A DNA stretch of 64,000 nucleotides, from NCBI GenBank assembly GCA_034190875.2, contig CM067346.1:43003815-43067814 (forward strand), written 5' to 3'. This document shows, piece by piece, positions 61,301 to 64,000 of this stretch. The DNA is from Urechis unicinctus (taxonomy: Eukaryota; Annelida; Polychaeta; Xenopneusta; Urechidae). The notes beneath the pieces are model-generated. The model was not told the origin of the DNA. It did no database searches and saw only the letters and a list, made by a program, of their open reading frames with translations. The position numbers were made by a program, and so were the translations under genes. Every line of letters begins with the position of its first letter. The first letter of the stretch is position 1.

Positions 61301-63991
61301 TTTGAGCCTGTGGGTCTGCACCTGTTTCATCACCCACGTGGTTCACATCTGTATATTGTGTTATGTCCCACCTGCATGCTGGGTACACCTGCTTGTTACT
61401 ATTCTACCTGCTCATTAATTGCCCTTGCCCACTCACAGAACAAGTGTTCTAGAACATAGAATGTTTCAATATTGAATGAACTGGTTACAGATACCACCTT
61501 ATTATTATGCTTCACCACTAACGCTATGACGCGCATGCATGAGATGATTTCTGCTATTACTTATTGTAATATATGCTGTTTGTAACACTAATGGTAAGTA
61601 TAGGGTTTAACCGCACACCAACACTGAGGTTGTTTGTAACACAGTCAAGCTTTTGAAGGTTCATGACAAAACCACTTCTAATGACAAATGTAATCAATAT
61701 CACATACAACGGTGTGGCTTATCTTGTTCAGTTGGCTGTCATTGTCTGGTATCATGTGATGGGTTTTGCTTTCTAATAATGTCTTTATATTCCATCCCAT
61801 GTATGCTGCATGTTAAGCTGCCTGATTATCTGATGCCCATTACTGTGTGTGGCTTCTTGTGTTTTATTCATACTTAGTACATTAAGTAAACTAATTGACC
61901 TGCTTGCTCAGCAGATTTGTTGGCTAATATCCCTGACCTACTCTGTGAGGTCTTTCAGCAATTAGTCTGATACTGCTGATGCCTCACAAATTAGGTTTTA
62001 GATCCCGCTATTGAATTTTCTCCTGGTGAATCTATCAGCCTGGCAATATGTATCTAGAGCAGCAGTGACATGATAGAGTCAAAACTTCCTGGGTAGAATG
62101 TTTATAAGGATTGTGAAGGAGAAGCTGTTGTTGAGGTATGTATCGACTCTGGATGTGTGTGTGTGTGTGTGTGTGCTGTTTGTAGGAGCTTCAGGCCAAG
62201 CTGGAGGATCTATCCAGAGCTGAGAATGCCCCAGCTGCTGACTCCAACTCTGATAAGGTCGGTTCATATTCTCACCTCATCAACGTGTCTGATTTAGTCC
62301 CCTGTGGTGTCTTATTGTATGTTAAAAGAACCCTCATTACAATGACAAGCAACGTGCATGTGATGAAACACCTGGTGTGTATTACAGGTGTGCGAACTGG
62401 AGACTCGTCTGAGTCAGGCCGAGGAGAAGAAGAGTGAACTGGAGGGAGGTCAACAGGAACTCCTGGCTAAGGTGGAGCATTACGAGAAGGTCCTCGCTAG
62501 CACTGTGAGTAACCATGCTTATCGATACTGGCTGATAACGCGAGGCCTGTGATGTGTGAGGTGAAGTTGTGATGTGGTGGTGAAGACAGGTGCTTGTGTG
62601 ATCATAGGAGACGATGTTGCGGACACTGGAGAGCAGTGTGGAATGCGAGGAGCTGAAATGGAAGGAGAAGATTGACAACGTCACCCAGCAGCTAACGCAG
62701 GTACTTTCATGCGGTCCGTGGTGGTGCGGAATGATGGGGTGGTTGTGCGGTGTGGGCGATGCTGATGTAGCTGGTGTGTGTGTGTGTGTGTTAGGAGAGG
62801 AGGAGAGCTGCCGAGCTGGTCGAAGAGAACAACGTACTGAAACGCCACACAGAGGTACTGTTAGAGCACAGCTGTTTTCGAACATGCTCTGTGCCACCTA
62901 TAAACACTTTTCAAAAGCTACTTCTCATTAGCACAGCTCCTTAAAACCTTTTTACCACTCCTAACAAACTCTGCTCCCAAAAGCCTTTTTACCACTCCCC
63001 ATAAACTTGGCTCCTCAAAGCCTTCTTACCACTCCTCATAAACTTGCCTCCTCAAATCCTTCTTACTATTCCTCATAAACACTGCTCCTTGAAGCCTTTT
63101 TGCCAATTCTCATACACATTACTCCTTAAAGCCTTTTGTCAATCCTCTTTCACATTGCTCCTTAAAACTTTTTGCCAATCCTCATACACATTGCTCCTTA
63201 ATCCTCGCACATATGTTGCTACTTCTCATGCCGAACATCCCCACCCCACACATTCCCTATCTGGTGAGACGCTGCATCTGCAAATATTGGTGAACATTTA
63301 CCTCTTCAATACATACATTCTCGCCACCAAGATTTGTCATTTACACCAAAACATCCCTTTGTTATGGAGACATATAATTATTCTCTGTCGCGTATATTTC
63401 ATCTTTCCTCTCGTTTCTGTTGACCTCTTTCCCTCCCTGTTTTCCCTACTTAAGTCCTGTCTAATGACTGATGCCTTCTTTATGTTTGGTTCTTGATGTT
63501 GGTTGATGTTCTTTACCTCTAACTCTATTCCTTACCCTGTAAATACCATCTCTTGTATATACCATAGTTAAGGCCTACACTTATGTAAATTATTCCTGCG
63601 GGGAAAAATATTTGAGTAGGGTGTGGTTTTAGGACATAATTCGGGGGAAACATTAAGTGATTGATTGAAGCTTTAATCCAGAGGTGGCAAAGTAGCACTA
63701 TCTATCTGATCCTGTCCCACACATCAACACACTTATATTAAGTATTGCTACTAATATGGCATTTTACCACATTCTTTTGAATTGTAATTTAGTTATTTGC
63801 ATGGTGTTGGTTATAAGTTGATTGGATCGAGGCATGCGCTGGAATTATTAGTCTACCGAGAGATATTGAGTGTCTCCATATACACTCGAGTACGCCTTAA
63901 TGCGCTTTTTATTGCCACATCACAGGGGGTAGAGGAGTTGGATTTCGCATATAGCTGTGTTGAAAAAAGCTTACCTCACATCGTTACCGAG
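45595..63991 (+). CDS. RRBP1: ribosome-binding protein 1 / kinectin (p180) family, partial at the 3' end
   Basis: An ER membrane protein of the p180/kinectin family (ribosome/kinesin binding, sheet-ER shaping). About 1245 residues over these exons: 45595-46225, 46433-46551, 47227-47293, 47410-47525, 47880-48004, 49013-49097, 49202-49255, 49378-49461, 49558-49655, 49881-49929, 50019-50125, 50234-50303, 51764-51919, 53153-53236, 54021-54158, 54534-54566, 54678-54758, 56137-56226, 56903-56953, 57184-57333, 57451-57600, 57924-58061, 58179-58328, 58849-59004, 59853-60080 (start uncertain), 60756-60872, 62186-62257, 62388-62504, 62608-62700, 62795-62854, possibly 63926-63991. The N-terminal anchor is ILIALACCATSAVVIYLFI, then a Lys-rich segment without the vertebrate decapeptide repeats, then a coiled coil. 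NLREKNWKAMDAL and HYEKVLASTETMLRTLESSV match both RRBP1 and KTN1, so this may be the pre-duplication gene. No stop is reached in the window. Confidence 0.85.
46257..46308. repeat. (TA)n microsatellite
   Basis: A pure TA run in the first RRBP1 intron, 32 bp after the donor. Confidence 0.95.
46710..47092. mobile_element. probable MITE, 383 bp, imperfect 15-bp inverted ends
   Basis: CAGTCTTCCCGAAAG on the left and CTTTAGGGAAGTCTG on the right (13 of 15 pair). The interior repeats GTCGGACC/CAGACCGA phrases, in the style of the 31.5 kb MITE. It lies in an RRBP1 intron. Confidence 0.5.
47635..47712. repeat. 20-bp tandem repeat, four copies
   Basis: Four near-identical units of ACAGTGAATGTGTTGGTTGT, intronic. 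Confidence 0.9.
48080..48800. repeat. 60-bp minisatellite, about 11 copies
   Basis: The unit contains CTGACTTCACACCTTCCAC, ATTGACCTCATTCCATC and AATGTAACCTCACTC with a strict 60-bp period and few substitutions. It is in the intron after RRBP1 exon 5. Confidence 0.95.
50304..51763 (+). other. RRBP1 intron 12 (1.46 kb), nothing recognised
   Basis: Between the GTGAGT donor at 50304 and the CAACAG acceptor at 51763. No exon-like or repeat signal was seen. Confidence 0.6.
51920..53152 (+). other. RRBP1 intron 13 (1.2 kb) with a (GAT)n run
   Basis: A short (GAT)n tract lies near 53044-53072, just upstream of exon 14. Otherwise featureless. Confidence 0.6.
53400..53880. repeat. ~29-bp minisatellite
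   Basis: Units of ATCTGCAGCTTTATCTGATA plus GATGTCTAC change gradually after 53680 into a related 30-bp unit with ATCTGACAGGTGCCCTCTACT. Intronic in RRBP1. Confidence 0.85.
55060..55510. repeat. diverged ~36-bp minisatellite
   Basis: Loose repeats of GTACAACTTnTGAAGG, then GATCAnGnAAAATGG. Intronic in RRBP1. Confidence 0.7.
55854..56030. mobile_element. MITE, 167 bp, with perfect 13-bp TIR and TATAC duplication
   Basis: CAGGGATGTGATT at 55859-55871 and AATCACATCCCTG at 56013-56025 are exact inverted copies. TATAC flanks both sides (55854-55858, 56026-56030). The interior is GC-rich with its own CCCCCAnnnGGGGGCC palindromes. It is in the RRBP1 intron before exon 18. Confidence 0.85.
57184..58605 (+). 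repeat. tandem duplication of an RRBP1 exon pair (728-bp unit)
   Basis: Exons 20-21 (57184-57333, 57451-57600) reappear as exons 22-23 (57924-58061, 58179-58328) at an offset of exactly 728 bp. The 117-bp intron inside each pair differs at one position only. The intron sequence outside each pair is clearly more diverged. A third partial copy of the acceptor side remains at about 58560-58605. Exon 22 uses an acceptor 12 nt further in than exon 20 (46 against 50 codons). Confidence 0.9.
59560..59757. repeat. 19-bp minisatellite, about 10 copies
   Basis: The unit is GCTGCTTGATCATCATAAG, with a few variants at the ends. Intronic in RRBP1. Confidence 0.95.
60905..61260. repeat. ~29-bp minisatellite
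   Basis: Units of ACACCTGnCTCATCACTGA and TGTGATGT alternate with an ACGTTACTCATGTCTC variant. Intronic in RRBP1. Confidence 0.85.
62935..63215. repeat. diverged ~36-bp minisatellite
   Basis: Units of CACTCCTCATAAACTTG, then CTCCTCAAAGCCTTCTTAC, about seven, decaying to the right. It follows RRBP1 exon 30. Confidence 0.8.
63216..63925 (+). other. RRBP1 intron sequence, nothing recognised
   Basis: AT-rich with short chance frames. It ends at a possible acceptor (CATCACAG at 63925) before the last tentative exon. Confidence 0.5.
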
Positions 63992-64000
63992 GTAATAGAT

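Overview
The window is nuclear DNA from a bilaterian marine invertebrate. The genes are intron-rich with GT-AG boundaries, the introns are long, and there are (TA)n and (GA)n tracts, minisatellites and many small inverted-repeat transposons. A repeat near 33.6 kb resembles an interspersed repeat I know from gastropods, and the gene set fits a spiralian, so a mollusc is my best guess (low confidence). Amphioxus is the main alternative.

Layout: 0-5 kb holds repeats only (duplicated units, a tRNA-derived SINE, a LINE reverse-transcriptase fragment, TA-rich DNA with a palindrome). 5.4-16 kb is a six-exon C16orf89 (UPF0764) gene on the plus strand; it has gained a C-terminal transmembrane tail, and its 5.6 kb first intron contains a broken transposable-element gene on the minus strand. 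16-21.5 kb holds a hAT-like MITE and a broken PML-like exonuclease. 21.7-24.2 kb holds the first five exons of an unrecognised acidic/coiled-coil protein (minus). 25.5-27.2 kb is a PAPS-dependent sulfotransferase with an unusual 5'-phosphosulfate loop. 29.6-34 kb is a transposon island (hAT and MULE remnants, several MITEs, a SINE-like repeat). 34.6-37.3 kb is GPATCH2 (plus), convergent with a ten-exon YeeE/YedE-family sulfur transporter (minus, 38.5-41.4 kb) whose upstream DNA is built of tandem repeats. 45.6 kb to the end is most of an RRBP1/kinectin (p180) gene, with about 31 exons and a coiled coil enlarged by exon duplication.

The host genes are ordinary independent animal genes, not an operon. 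The points most worth a second look are the animal YeeE/YedE transporter, the membrane-anchored C16orf89, the homogenised exon-pair duplication in the RRBP1/KTN1 gene, the altered sulfotransferase loop, and several short element families that can be bounded exactly by terminal inverted repeats and target-site duplications.

Exon boundaries were placed by hand from splice consensus, phase continuity and remembered family alignments. They have not been checked by alignment or transcript data.
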